Origin: JBKEDC01 sp047972995
GTDB lineage: Bacteria > Bacteroidota > Bacteroidia > Bacteroidales > Prolixibacteraceae
Reading direction: 5' to 3'
DNA: 40,145 bases
NCBI GenBank assembly: GCA_047972995.1
Contig: JBKEBD010000012.1
Location: forward strand, 1-40,145
Position 1 is the first letter of the stretch. The number at the start of each line of letters is the position of its first letter. Positions 1-7,621 of this stretch are shown here, piece after piece. The notes beneath the pieces were generated by a model. It was not told the origin of the DNA. It saw nothing but the letters and a program-made list of their open reading frames with translations, and made no database searches. The translations under genes and the position numbers were made by a program.

Positions 1-909
1 ATGGAAGTTCACGACAACATTGTAAAAAATGGTTATTATGACTTTGGTCCAGCCAAAACACCACCTGCAACAATTTCGGCACTTTTGGGAGACTTTATTA
101 GAAATGGAGATTCTCGTGTAAAAAGAATAAAGCAAGAAGGTGGGTCATACGCATATTATTTGACCAAAAACGAGCAAGATATCGGAATTGAAATCTTGTC
201 AGGCTCGACAGAAACGACTTCAGTAAAACTACCGAAGGTTAAAGTAAAAACATACAATGAAAGGGATTTGCATAAACTTTTGAGTAGCTATTTAAAAAAC
301 ACAAAAATCTATTCAAAGACCATTTTTCACGAGCAGTCAAAATATGGAAAAGACAACAATCAAATTTGGACACACCCAGATATGGTTGGCGTTAAATTTT
401 TGAATTTACAAACTAAAGTCAGTCAGAACTTTTTAAAGTCCATCAATAGAGTTGACACTTTTAAATTGAGTTCTTACGAAATAAAAAAAGAAATCAACTC
501 GGACTCTGAATTGAAAAAAGCCTATTTCCAAGCAGTTTCAAATTCAAGTTGGGCAAATTATGGTTATTTAGTCGCTTTTGAATTTAGCGACAGCTTATCG
601 GACGAAATGGAACGACTAAGTCAATCATTCGGAATTGGAATCATTGAATTGAATTCAAATCCTTATCAAAGCAAAATTTTATTTCCAGCAACTTATCGAG
701 ATTTAGACTTTAAAACAATCGACAAACTTTGTAGAATAAATAAAGAGTTTGAGCAGTTTATTGAACAGACGGACAGGTTAATGACAGCCCAAGAACGTTA
801 TTGCAAATCGACAGAAAAGGAACTTGATGAATTTTGTGATGACTATTTTGAAAACGACACAGAAATAGAGAAATATTGTAAGGAAAAAAATATACCAAAT
901 GGAGAATAA
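1..909 (+). CDS. HrgA-like protein: HARE-HTH plus PD-(D/E)XK-like domain, 5' end probably missing
   Basis: This is probably a DNA-binding nuclease-like protein of the HrgA type (COG2958-like), a family associated with restriction and defence. Residues 8-55 resemble the second half of a HARE-HTH winged-helix domain (KTPPATISALLGDFIRNGDS at 19-38 is the conserved part). The C-terminal two thirds carry a PD-(D/E)XK-like core: E111, P126-D127 and E160-I-K162. HARE-HTH domains normally have 15-30 more N-terminal residues, so the ATG at base 1 is probably internal and the true start lies left of the window. The stop codon is immediately followed by an inverted-repeat element at 911, an arrangement typical of gene cassettes. 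The sequence is AT-rich compared with the core genes further right. The fold is inferred from motifs; catalytic activity is not established. Confidence 0.6.
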   Translation: MEVHDNIVKNGYYDFGPAKTPPATISALLGDFIRNGDSRVKRIKQEGGSYAYYLTKNEQDIGIEILSGSTETTSVKLPKVKVKTYNERDLHKLLSSYLKNTKIYSKTIFHEQSKYGKDNNQIWTHPDMVGVKFLNLQTKVSQNFLKSINRVDTFKLSSYEIKKEINSDSELKKAYFQAVSNSSWANYGYLVAFEFSDSLSDEMERLSQSFGIGIIELNSNPYQSKILFPATYRDLDFKTIDKLCRINKEFEQFIEQTDRLMTAQERYCKSTEKELDEFCDDYFENDTEIEKYCKEKNIPNGE

Positions 910-910
910 A

Positions 911-1052
911 ACGCTAGCCACAACATTGGCTATAAACAATTGGGGCGAAAGTGGTAAAATGAAACTATAAACATAAAACAAAGGTCAGTCTAAACCGAAA
1001 AGTTTGGTGCTTCGTAACCGCCTACTTTTCATATGCTAACCGTTAGCGGTCA
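911..1052 (+). repeat. attC-like cassette repeat, copy 1
   Basis: This ~140-nt element begins one base after the stop codon of the preceding gene. It shares long blocks with 2152-2287, for example TATAAACATAAAACAAAGGT at 965-984. It starts with an inverse-core-like GCCACAAC (917-924) and ends with GTTAGCGG at 1042-1049. The two arms can pair only imperfectly (about 11 of 19 positions around 929-947 and 1017-1036). The position directly after an ORF, the size and the GTT-type end all resemble integron attC sites, although the core departs from the canonical GTTRRRY. Confidence 0.6.
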
Positions 1053-1093
1053 GGCTATGGCAACAGTTCAATCAAGAAAATAACGAACAATAA

Positions 1094-2146
1094 ATGACAG
1101 AACTTCAGAAATTAATTGACGACTTTAACGCATTAAAAATTAAGGAAAGGAGTGGTTTGACATTTCTTGAAATTGCAAAGTGTCCACACCTTGAAAATGT
1201 TTGGAGCAATATTTTGGCGTTCTTCTGTAACCCAAACAATGAGCATAATTTATTTGACTTGATTTTAAAATCTGTTTTTGAGACGGCAGGCAATAAGGTG
1301 ACAATAAATAATTTTAAAAATATTCGTGTTAGGACAGAGTATCCAACCGATTTAGGAAATCGTATTGACATTGTTGTTTTTGCCGAAAATTTTATTTTAG
1401 GAATAGAGAATAAAGTTGACGCTGGTTTATATAACGACTTGCAAGACTATTCGAATACAATTGAAGGATTGGCAAAGCCACAAAGCATTCCTACTTATAA
1501 AATTGTTTTGTCAAAAAATAGGACATCAACAACAAATGGTTTTACAAATATTATTTACTCAGACCTAATCAGAAATATCAAGAAGAATATAGGTGACTTC
1601 ACGGCTTATTCAGACACAAAATATTTAATATTTCTCCTTGACTTTTTAAAGAACATCGAAAACAATATTAACTCACAAAGTATGGCAGACAATTTAGAAG
1701 TAATTAATTTCTTTCATAATAACATTGACAAAGTCAACAGACTTTTGGAGTATCATAACAAGTTCAATTCCGACCTTATTCAAAAATTAAATTCTATCCA
1801 TTCAAACGTTAAACAAGATGAGTTTAAAACAATTCTAACAAGTATTAAAAAGCAAACACAACTTGGCGGACCAGGTAGATTTACTTGGCAAGGTTCTCAA
1901 CTCATAAAATACAACATTGTTGTTAATGACATTTCATTGTTTCTTCAAGTAGGCATATCGGACTATAAACTCGTTTCTCATTATTGGTTTTCAAGTGACA
2001 AATACCATTATTTGACAAACAAACTTGAAAACAAAGGAATAAAAGAAACGACTTATGAATACGACCAAACACCCGAAGAAATTGCAGCAGAAATTACACG
2101 ACAGTTGAACATAATTATTACTGTATTTGACAATGAAACGAATTGA
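1094..2146 (+). CDS. PD-(D/E)XK nuclease superfamily protein (PDDEXK_4-like)
   Basis: This 350-residue soluble protein resembles the PDDEXK_4 (PF14281) family of predicted nucleases. The N-terminal helix region (WSNILAFFCNPNNEHNLFDL, 37-56) is the typical lead-in of this family. The catalytic core is visible as GNRIDI (D92) followed by a strand with GIENK (E105 and K107), the D-ExK signature. The C-terminal 150 residues are helical and not recognised. It starts 45 nt after one attC-like repeat and stops 8 nt before the next, so it is the only gene of a cassette of about 1.24 kb. Base composition is AT-rich like the first gene and unlike the housekeeping genes beyond 2665. A defence or restriction-related role is plausible but inferred. 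Confidence 0.7.
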   Translation: MTELQKLIDDFNALKIKERSGLTFLEIAKCPHLENVWSNILAFFCNPNNEHNLFDLILKSVFETAGNKVTINNFKNIRVRTEYPTDLGNRIDIVVFAENFILGIENKVDAGLYNDLQDYSNTIEGLAKPQSIPTYKIVLSKNRTSTTNGFTNIIYSDLIRNIKKNIGDFTAYSDTKYLIFLLDFLKNIENNINSQSMADNLEVINFFHNNIDKVNRLLEYHNKFNSDLIQKLNSIHSNVKQDEFKTILTSIKKQTQLGGPGRFTWQGSQLIKYNIVVNDISLFLQVGISDYKLVSHYWFSSDKYHYLTNKLENKGIKETTYEYDQTPEEIAAEITRQLNIIITVFDNETN

Positions 2147-2151
2147 AGCCC

Positions 2152-2287
2152 GAACCGCTAACAATGGCTGTAAACAATTGGGGCGGAAGTGATTAAACAA
2201 AAGTATAAACATAAAACAAAGGTCGGTGCCAGACCGAAAGGTTAGGGCAAAAAATCCCCAACTGTTCATAGCCGAGACCGTTGGTAG
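2152..2287 (+). repeat. attC-like cassette repeat, copy 2
   Basis: This second copy of the cassette repeat is better preserved as a hairpin. GGCTGTAAACAATTGGGG at 2166-2183 pairs with CCCCAACTGTTCATAGCC at 2256-2273 (15 of 18). The outer arms CTAACAATGG (2158-2167) and CCGTTGGTAG (2278-2287) match at 8 of 10, with a GAGA bulge (2274-2277) on one side only. The 5' core CCGCTAAC (2155-2162) is the exact reverse complement of GTTAGCGG at 1042-1049, the left boundary of this same cassette. Extrahelical bases and own-end complementarity are hallmarks of integron attC sites. Confidence 0.65.
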
Positions 2288-2607
2288 TAATGGGAAAGCC
2301 TATGAGCAATTATATCATATAAAAGCAAAAGAATCCAGAGCGTATAGACTCTCTGGAAGTTTAATTTATATTGGTCTAGTCCTGTAACACTTTTCAGGAC
2401 GGGACAAGAGTATTCGTGGTAAATAAAGCAGCAAATTTATGTTGTATTGCATCGTGATAATTTGAGCATTGCACGATAAAAATAAAAAAAAAGTGAATAA
2501 AATATTTGGGAGATTAAAAAAAAGGTCTTTAATTTGCATCACATTTCGGGAGAGAACTTAAATAGATAAGTTTTTAACGGGGTGTTGTTTAAAAAAAACT
2601 TGCAAAA
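2288..2607. other. Intergenic stretch, no gene recognised
   Basis: No ORF of note lies here. Two short hairpins are visible: CCAGAG/CTCTGG around 2336-2357 and GTCCTG/CAGGAC around 2383-2404. The rest is A-rich. It may be the junction between the cassette array and the conserved chromosomal backbone. No further inverse core matching the right end of copy 2 (expected CTACCAAC) was found. Confidence 0.5.
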
Positions 2608-2638
2608 TTTGGAAATACCAAAACTGCTTGTATCTTTG
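2608..2638 (+). promoter_or_regulatory. Promoter of tRNA-Glu/rpsT
   Basis: TTTG at 2608-2611 and TATCTTTG at 2631-2638 are separated by 19 nt. They match the Bacteroidota housekeeping promoter (-33 TTTG, -7 TAnnTTTG). Transcription would start about 20 nt before the tRNA. Confidence 0.7.
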
Positions 2639-2664
2639 CAACGCAATTAGCAAGAAATCATGCT

Positions 2665-2736
2665 GGCCCGTTCGTCTAGTGGTTAGGACGCCAGGTTTTC
2701 ATCCTGGTAGCAGGGGTTCGATTCCCCTACGGGCTA
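2665..2736 (+). tRNA. tRNA-Glu (anticodon TTC)
   Basis: A full cloverleaf can be drawn. The acceptor stem GGCCCGT pairs with ACGGGCT (2729-2735; the first pair is G-U). The anticodon stem CCAGG/CCTGG encloses a loop with TTC at 2698-2700, and the T arm AGGGG-TTCGATT-CCCCT is canonical. The discriminator is A2736 and CCA is not encoded. It decodes GAA/GAG. rpsT follows 34 nt later without a terminator between them, so both are probably made from one transcript. Confidence 0.95.
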
Positions 2737-2770
2737 CTTTCAAAAACTTTTATTCGAGGAGAAAATAAGA

Positions 2771-3022
2771 ATGGCAAATCATAAGTCTTCTAAAAAGAGA
2801 ATTAGACAAGACGAAGCAAAACGTCTACACAATAAATACTACGCAAAAACAATGCGTAATGCTTTACGTCAGTTGCGTGCAACTACCGATAAAGAAGCAG
2901 CTGTAGCTGAACTTCCAAAGGTGGCTTCTATGATTGACAAATTGGCAAAAAGACACATCATCCACGCCAACAAAGCAGCAAACTTGAAATCAAGTGTAAC
3001 TAAACACGTGAACAGCTTGTAG
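2771..3022 (+). CDS. rpsT: 30S ribosomal protein S20
   Basis: S20 binds 16S rRNA early in small-subunit assembly. The 83-residue lysine/arginine-rich protein begins MANHKSSKKRIRQDEAKRLH, the diagnostic S20 N-terminus, and ends with the usual KRHIIHANKAANLKSSVTKHV region. The length is normal for the phylum. A GAGGAG motif (2756-2761) lies 9 nt before the ATG, a real Shine-Dalgarno site, which is uncommon in this lineage. It is followed by a strong terminator and is co-oriented with tRNA-Glu. Confidence 0.97.
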   Translation: MANHKSSKKRIRQDEAKRLHNKYYAKTMRNALRQLRATTDKEAAVAELPKVASMIDKLAKRHIIHANKAANLKSSVTKHVNSL

Positions 3023-3042
3023 TATTTCAGCTAGAAAATATT

Positions 3043-3079
3043 AAAAAGAGCGATTGAATTTTCAATCGCTCTTTTTTTT
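3043..3079 (+). terminator. Intrinsic terminator after rpsT
   Basis: A 16-bp perfect stem (AAAAAGAGCGATTGAA with its complement) around a minimal loop at 3059-3060 is followed by a run of T. The A-rich left flank means it may also stop transcription from the opposite strand. Confidence 0.9.
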
Positions 3080-3121
3080 GTTTTGAAATGAAGTGAACCA
3101 TGAAGGAGTGGGCTTTGCCCT

Positions 3122-4060
3122 TTATCCTTCATTTGTCATATTGAAATACTTTTGTAGCACAAGAAGTGAAACCAAGTACTCACGTTTCGGATTTTTAAAC
3201 TGATCAACATAGGCATTTGCATTTCTAATGATTTGTTTCGCCTCTTCAGGGTTGGCAAGGTAGTAGCTCATCTTTTCGTCAAGATCAGAATAATCATCTT
3301 TCAGCAAAACATAATGATGATTAGGAATGAGGGCACCTTCCATCATCCAAGTTTCATAGCGTGGTTTAGTAGAAAAACATAGCGAGTTAGACGTCATAAT
3401 CCACTTCAGATTTGTAGCTACATCGTTGCCTTCAATGCTCAAAATGAACTTGTACTGCAAATGTTCTTCCATGCTAAGTAGTGTAGTTTTGTATTTGTTG
3501 TCCTCAAAATCATTCACATGACCAGCATTGCACCTCGGGTTGTTGAAATGTCGATTCAAGAAAGCCTGACGTAATTCTTGCTGAGGGAACACGTTGCCGC
3601 GCCAAATGAGCAAGTCTTTTTTATCCTCATAACTTAGCACATCATTTATAAACACAAAGTGTCGGCGTTTGTCGAGGTTGAATAACACTGAATTCTGATT
3701 CGTGTTGGTTATTGGCCTACTCTTCACAATACTTGGAGAAGAGGGCACATGAATAACATCGCCAAAAACATATTCAAGATATTTATTTCCCTTGAAGTGT
3801 TTCAAGTAAGGTTTCAAGTCAAGAAAATAGGCGGAAGGTTTGGCGTAGTTGAAGTTTTTGTCGCAAACACAATCCGAAGAAAGTTTAGTCACCTCGTTCA
3901 GTTTGCAATAATAATTCACTCGCTGGTCGATATATTCAGAGTTGAAAAGGGTGCTATATTTTGCAATAAGCTTTTCGGCCTTACTGTAGAAGCACTTCGG
4001 AGCAGTACTTTTTAGGCTATTTTCGAGAAGATATAATATTTTAGGTTGTTTTCGAGTCAT
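3122..4060 (-). CDS. Glycosyltransferase family 90 (CAP10/LPS-modifying type)
   Basis: This is probably a cytoplasmic glycosyltransferase adding a sugar to lipopolysaccharide or another surface glycan. The 312 residues contain the GT90/CAP10 signatures: WRGN at 153-156, SIEGNDVATNLKWIM at 208-222 and ETWMMEGALIPNHHYV at 236-251. No membrane segment or signal peptide is seen. It starts 14 nt after the GT4 gene on the same strand and is very likely its operon partner. The sugar donor and acceptor cannot be read from sequence. Family assignment is confident; linkage to LPS is inferred from neighbours. Confidence 0.85.
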   Translation of the reverse strand: MTRKQPKILYLLENSLKSTAPKCFYSKAEKLIAKYSTLFNSEYIDQRVNYYCKLNEVTKLSSDCVCDKNFNYAKPSAYFLDLKPYLKHFKGNKYLEYVFGDVIHVPSSPSIVKSRPITNTNQNSVLFNLDKRRHFVFINDVLSYEDKKDLLIWRGNVFPQQELRQAFLNRHFNNPRCNAGHVNDFEDNKYKTTLLSMEEHLQYKFILSIEGNDVATNLKWIMTSNSLCFSTKPRYETWMMEGALIPNHHYVLLKDDYSDLDEKMSYYLANPEEAKQIIRNANAYVDQFKNPKREYLVSLLVLQKYFNMTNEG

Positions 4061-4074
4061 AATGTGGCGTGTTT

Positions 4075-5205
4075 TTATGATGTGATATGTGTGTACAGGT
4101 TCATCATTTGCTTGCTGAGTTTAGCGTCTTCAAATTTTAGCACGTGTTGCAACCCGTCAGCAATCATTTTATTCCGTAGTTCGCCATCGTTTAGTACTAA
4201 TTGCATTTTCTCGGCAAGCTCGGTTTCATTGTGCGGATTAACATAAATAGAAGATGCGCCACCCGCTTCTTCCAAGCACGACCCTGTGGCGGCAATAACA
4301 GGCACGCGAGAGTGTAGCGCTTCAATAATAGGGATGCCAAAACCCTCGTAAAGTGAAGGATAAACAAATAATGATGCTAACTGATAAATGACAGGTAGCT
4401 CGGTGTAATCTATCCTGTCGAGATAGGTGACTTGCTCTTGCATTTGATTTTGCGCAATAAACTCATCTACTTGTCGTGCATATTTAGTTTTCCGCCCAAT
4501 AACAATCAGCTTTGTCGATAGTCCAGAAGCTTTCAATGCTTTAACAATAAGCAAAAGATTTTTGCGCTCCTCCACCGTACCTACCGAAAGGATGAATTCT
4601 TCGGGTAAATTGAATTTTTGGCGAACAAGCAACTGCTGTTCATCAGTTGAATTCTGCTTGAACTGTTCGTGGCACCCCTGATAAATCACACTGATCTTCT
4701 CGGGAGTAATGCCATAGAATTGCGTAATATCTCGCTTTGTACACTCACTTACCGCTACAATATGGTCGGCATCTTTACAAGCTCTTCGGAACTTATAGTT
4801 ATATATTGTGCGGTCAATCGCCTTATAGAATCGAGGATAACGCAAGAAAATCAAATCGTGAATGGTTACCACCGATTTTACACCTGTTTTCTTAATGCTA
4901 AAGGGTAGCTCATTGGTTAAACCATGATAAATATTAGCATGAAGTGCATTAATGTCATGTTGTATTCCCCATGTACGCCAAATAGATTTCTTGATGCCAG
5001 TTTGTTTCTTCTTGGGTAGCAGTAGTTGAAGATTTTTGCTAGCGTAAATAAGTTCACCCAACCCTTTCTTGCAAGCATTGGCAGCTAGCAAAAAAAACTC
5101 ATCTTTTGGGAATTGCAAAGCAAGATTATTTACCACAAATCGGCTGTAATTGCCCAAGCCTGTTAGGTTGTTGGTGATACGTTTGGCATCGTATGTTATT
5201 CTCAT
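4075..5205 (-). CDS. Glycosyltransferase family 4 (GT-B fold)
   Basis: This retaining GT4-type transferase has 376 residues from the chosen start. N-terminal acceptor-side motifs include LTGLGNY (14-20) and TIHDLIFLRYP (114-124). The donor domain carries LSVGTVEERKN (206-216), YPSLYEGFGIPIIEAL (282-297) and the usual E-x7-E pair. The frame extends 36 codons further upstream to 5313, but the start at 5205 is preferred: MRITYDAKRI is a typical family N-terminus, and a good minus-strand promoter (5229-5259) lies between the two candidates. It is first in a two-gene operon with the GT90 gene. The sugar specificity is unknown. Confidence 0.87.
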   Translation of the reverse strand: MRITYDAKRITNNLTGLGNYSRFVVNNLALQFPKDEFFLLAANACKKGLGELIYASKNLQLLLPKKKQTGIKKSIWRTWGIQHDINALHANIYHGLTNELPFSIKKTGVKSVVTIHDLIFLRYPRFYKAIDRTIYNYKFRRACKDADHIVAVSECTKRDITQFYGITPEKISVIYQGCHEQFKQNSTDEQQLLVRQKFNLPEEFILSVGTVEERKNLLLIVKALKASGLSTKLIVIGRKTKYARQVDEFIAQNQMQEQVTYLDRIDYTELPVIYQLASLFVYPSLYEGFGIPIIEALHSRVPVIAATGSCLEEAGGASSIYVNPHNETELAEKMQLVLNDGELRNKMIADGLQHVLKFEDAKLSKQMMNLYTHITS

Positions 5206-5228
5206 TTTGATAGTTGATATGAATTTGT

Positions 5229-5259
5229 CAAAAGTAATGAATTGACTTCTTATCTGCAA
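5229..5259 (-). promoter_or_regulatory. Promoter of the GT4-GT90 operon
   Basis: On the minus strand TACTTTTG (5236-5229) lies 20 nt from TTG (5259-5257). It predicts a short 5' leader and supports the start codon at 5205 over the longer reading frame. Confidence 0.6.
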
Positions 5260-5320
5260 GTTCAAGCGTTTTGAGTTGTGGGATAATGTTAAAGGTGCAG
5301 TATGAACTCGCACAAAGTGC

Positions 5321-5328
5321 TATATTTG
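5321..5328 (+). promoter_or_regulatory. -7 box of the DXD glycosyltransferase gene
   Basis: TATATTTG fits TAnnTTTG and lies 39 nt before the ATG at 5368. No convincing -33 element is seen. Confidence 0.45.
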
Positions 5329-5367
5329 CAATGAAAGTATCATTTAAATAAAATAATACGAAACAAA

Positions 5368-6072
5368 ATGGCGATACCAAAGATAATCTATCAAACATTC
5401 AAGACAGATAAATTACCATTCCTATTTCGATGGCATATCAAGCAATTGAGAAAAAAGAATCCAGCATACACCTATGAGTTTTTTGATGATGTACGAATGG
5501 ATACTTTCATTTTAGAGGAATGCGGACCAAAAGTTTTCGAACTATACAAATGCATCAATATAGGTGCAGCCAAAGCCGACTTTTTCAGATATGCTGTGCT
5601 ATATAAAAAAGGAGGAGTATATTTAGATGTTGATAGTCGAATTTTATTTCCTATCGATAGTTTTGTATCGCCTCAAGCAGCGGCTGTTATTGCACCCGAA
5701 ACGCAAGAAGAGTTATTTTTTATTCAATATGGACTCTTTTTTGAGGCTGGACACCCCTTCTTGAGAAAGACTTTGGAAATGATTATCGATAACTTGCTGA
5801 ATAATCGCTACCCCAATGATACGCACAAAATGACAGGACCTACGGTGTATTCGCAAGCTATAAGGGCTTGTCTAAAAGAGTCTCCATCTATCTCCTATGA
5901 CCTTATGGGGGTTAATTATGATGAAAAATTAGAGTTCAGCTTTTTCATGAGTAAGACTTTCCTATATAAAATGTCGTTTAAGAATAAACATTGGAAAAAA
6001 ATATCGGCAGTAGTGTCCGTATTAGATGAAGAAAAGCTGAAAAGTTGCTCTCGTGAAATTTCCCTCGATTAA
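5368..6072 (+). CDS. DXD-type glycosyltransferase (OCH1/Gly_transf_sug-like)
   Basis: A 234-residue cytoplasmic glycosyltransferase of the GT32-like "sugar-binding region with DXD" type. It opens with IPKIIYQTFKT (3-13). The diagnostic block is GAAKADFFRYAVLYKKGGVY (66-85) followed by LDVDSR, where D87 and D89 would hold the metal ion of the nucleotide sugar. C-terminal aromatics match the family in length. It is divergent from the GT4-GT90 operon and precedes an LPS-type gene remnant and an O-antigen ligase-like gene, so it likely contributes to LPS or glycan assembly. The donor sugar is unknown. Confidence 0.85.
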   Translation: MAIPKIIYQTFKTDKLPFLFRWHIKQLRKKNPAYTYEFFDDVRMDTFILEECGPKVFELYKCINIGAAKADFFRYAVLYKKGGVYLDVDSRILFPIDSFVSPQAAAVIAPETQEELFFIQYGLFFEAGHPFLRKTLEMIIDNLLNNRYPNDTHKMTGPTVYSQAIRACLKESPSISYDLMGVNYDEKLEFSFFMSKTFLYKMSFKNKHWKKISAVVSVLDEEKLKSCSREISLD

Positions 6073-6088
6073 GGCTTAAGAAAAAAGA

Positions 6089-6211
6089 ATGAAAACTTAT
6101 GTAATACACGTGAGCGATGCATATGTGCGTGAAAGATATATGCAACGACAGCTAGAAGGTAAAAAGCTTGATATTGAATATGTGCTCTATGGAGATAAAA
6201 CACAAATTTGA
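6089..6211 (+). pseudogene. Remnant of a glycosyltransferase family 25 gene
   Basis: An ORF of 40 codons begins MKTYVIHVSDAYVRERYMQ and ends YVLYGDKTQI followed by TGA. This looks like the first N-terminal unit of GT25 (LPS biosynthesis) proteins, where a YVIxx strand, an R-x2-M-x2-QL helix and a second strand precede the catalytic part. The remaining ~200 residues are absent; the O-antigen ligase-like gene starts 33 nt later. It is most simply a truncated remnant left by a deletion. A functional micropeptide is not excluded. Confidence 0.55.
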
Positions 6212-6244
6212 TGCAGAATACTCATTTGCAACATTAAAACTAGT

Positions 6245-7492
6245 ATGACGATTTCTAATAACATATCAAAAAGCATAGGCAGTTTCATTATTTCGCTCAT
6301 TCCTCTTCTTTCGCTTTGGGGCATTAGTAGCGTGTTTTTGCTTCTCGTAGCAGTGCTTATTCCATTCGTTTCAAAGAATTATGATGCAAGTTTGAAATTA
6401 ACAAAGGTGGACTGGAGCTTTGTGGTTGTGTTTGCATTCCCGCTATTGGCTGTGATTTTTACGATGCTAGCAACCAATACTTGGCAATGGGCGTGTGTGG
6501 ATAAATATTTGCGCTATCCTTTGGGTGGTTTAGCTTTCTTTTTTATGCTGAAAAGTAAAAAAAATGTTGTCGATTTAGCATGGTTGAGGTTTGGATTTTA
6601 TGCAGCAGCTTTGGTGGGATTTGTTTATGCATATTATCAGAAGGAAGTGCTAGGCATGGCGTTGGCAACAGGGGGCATTTTTCCCATATCATTTGGGGAA
6701 GTTATGGCATTTATCGCCGTCATTTCTTTGCTAAAGTTTGATGATTCGAAAAGCAATGCTTTTGTTTGGCGTTTGCTTTTTTTCGCATTGGCTTTGTTGG
6801 CATCTATCATGGCAGGCACCAAAGGGGCATGGGTGGCTTATCCCATTTTGTTGTGGTTTATCTTCGATTTCCATTATGAGAAGCATTTAGGAAAACAAAT
6901 TGGGATTTTCCTTGTGTCTTTGTCGTTGGTGTCGATCATTTTATGGAGTATTCCTTTTTCTCAGAATCGAATTAAATTGGCAGTGAGCGATGTAACAGGC
7001 TATTTTAGTCAAGAAGAATTTCATCCTACATCGCAAGGTTTACGCTTCATGATGTGGCATACAGCTCTAGAAATGTATAAAGATCACCCTTGGTTTGGGG
7101 TTGGTGCACCACAGGTGAGAACCGAGCTTGCTGAATATTGCAAAACATCACCCAACGCATCTGTTCGTAAGACTTTTCCGTCCTACCAGCATTGTTTAAC
7201 CCATGTGCACAATGATTGGCTAGAGGCTTTGGCAGGACAAGGATTACTTGGTTTCTTTTCATTTGTTTTTTTCGCCTTTTACAGCATGGTAGTGTGCCTT
7301 GTTAATCGAAAGAAGTACACAGGAGAGGCTCGGATGTGGATTTATTTTAATATTCTCACCAATGTAGCATTTGCTATATTCTGCTGTACACAAGCGTTGC
7401 ATACGGCCCCACGCGATTTGTGGATTGCTTTTAGTGCGATCTCTTTTGCGCAGTTTCGCATTATGCAACGAGAGACTATGACAAAGATTTAG
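6245..7492 (+). CDS. O-antigen ligase/polymerase-like membrane protein
   Basis: A 415-residue inner-membrane protein with about ten to twelve hydrophobic segments, in the Wzy_C/WaaL superfamily that joins polymerised glycan to lipid A core or polymerises it on the periplasmic face. The family block is clear: HPWFGVGAPQ at 281-290 within the long periplasmic loop, and HVHNDWLEALAGQGLLG at 320-336 leading into the next helix. GTKGAWVAYP (191-200) is also typical. It lies among LPS glycosyltransferases. Ligase and polymerase cannot be separated by eye, so no symbol is given. Confidence 0.8.
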   Translation: MTISNNISKSIGSFIISLIPLLSLWGISSVFLLLVAVLIPFVSKNYDASLKLTKVDWSFVVVFAFPLLAVIFTMLATNTWQWACVDKYLRYPLGGLAFFFMLKSKKNVVDLAWLRFGFYAAALVGFVYAYYQKEVLGMALATGGIFPISFGEVMAFIAVISLLKFDDSKSNAFVWRLLFFALALLASIMAGTKGAWVAYPILLWFIFDFHYEKHLGKQIGIFLVSLSLVSIILWSIPFSQNRIKLAVSDVTGYFSQEEFHPTSQGLRFMMWHTALEMYKDHPWFGVGAPQVRTELAEYCKTSPNASVRKTFPSYQHCLTHVHNDWLEALAGQGLLGFFSFVFFAFYSMVVCLVNRKKYTGEARMWIYFNILTNVAFAIFCCTQALHTAPRDLWIAFSAISFAQFRIMQRETMTKI

Positions 7493-7621
7493 AATTCGGC
7501 TGTATTGAGTTGTGTTGTTTCTATAAATAATGTTAAGCAATTAATTTTTAGCATGATTTTTGTATACTCGTGTGTTGTTTGTATTTTTTGTTATTTTTGC
7601 CCCTTGAAAAACTAATCACAT

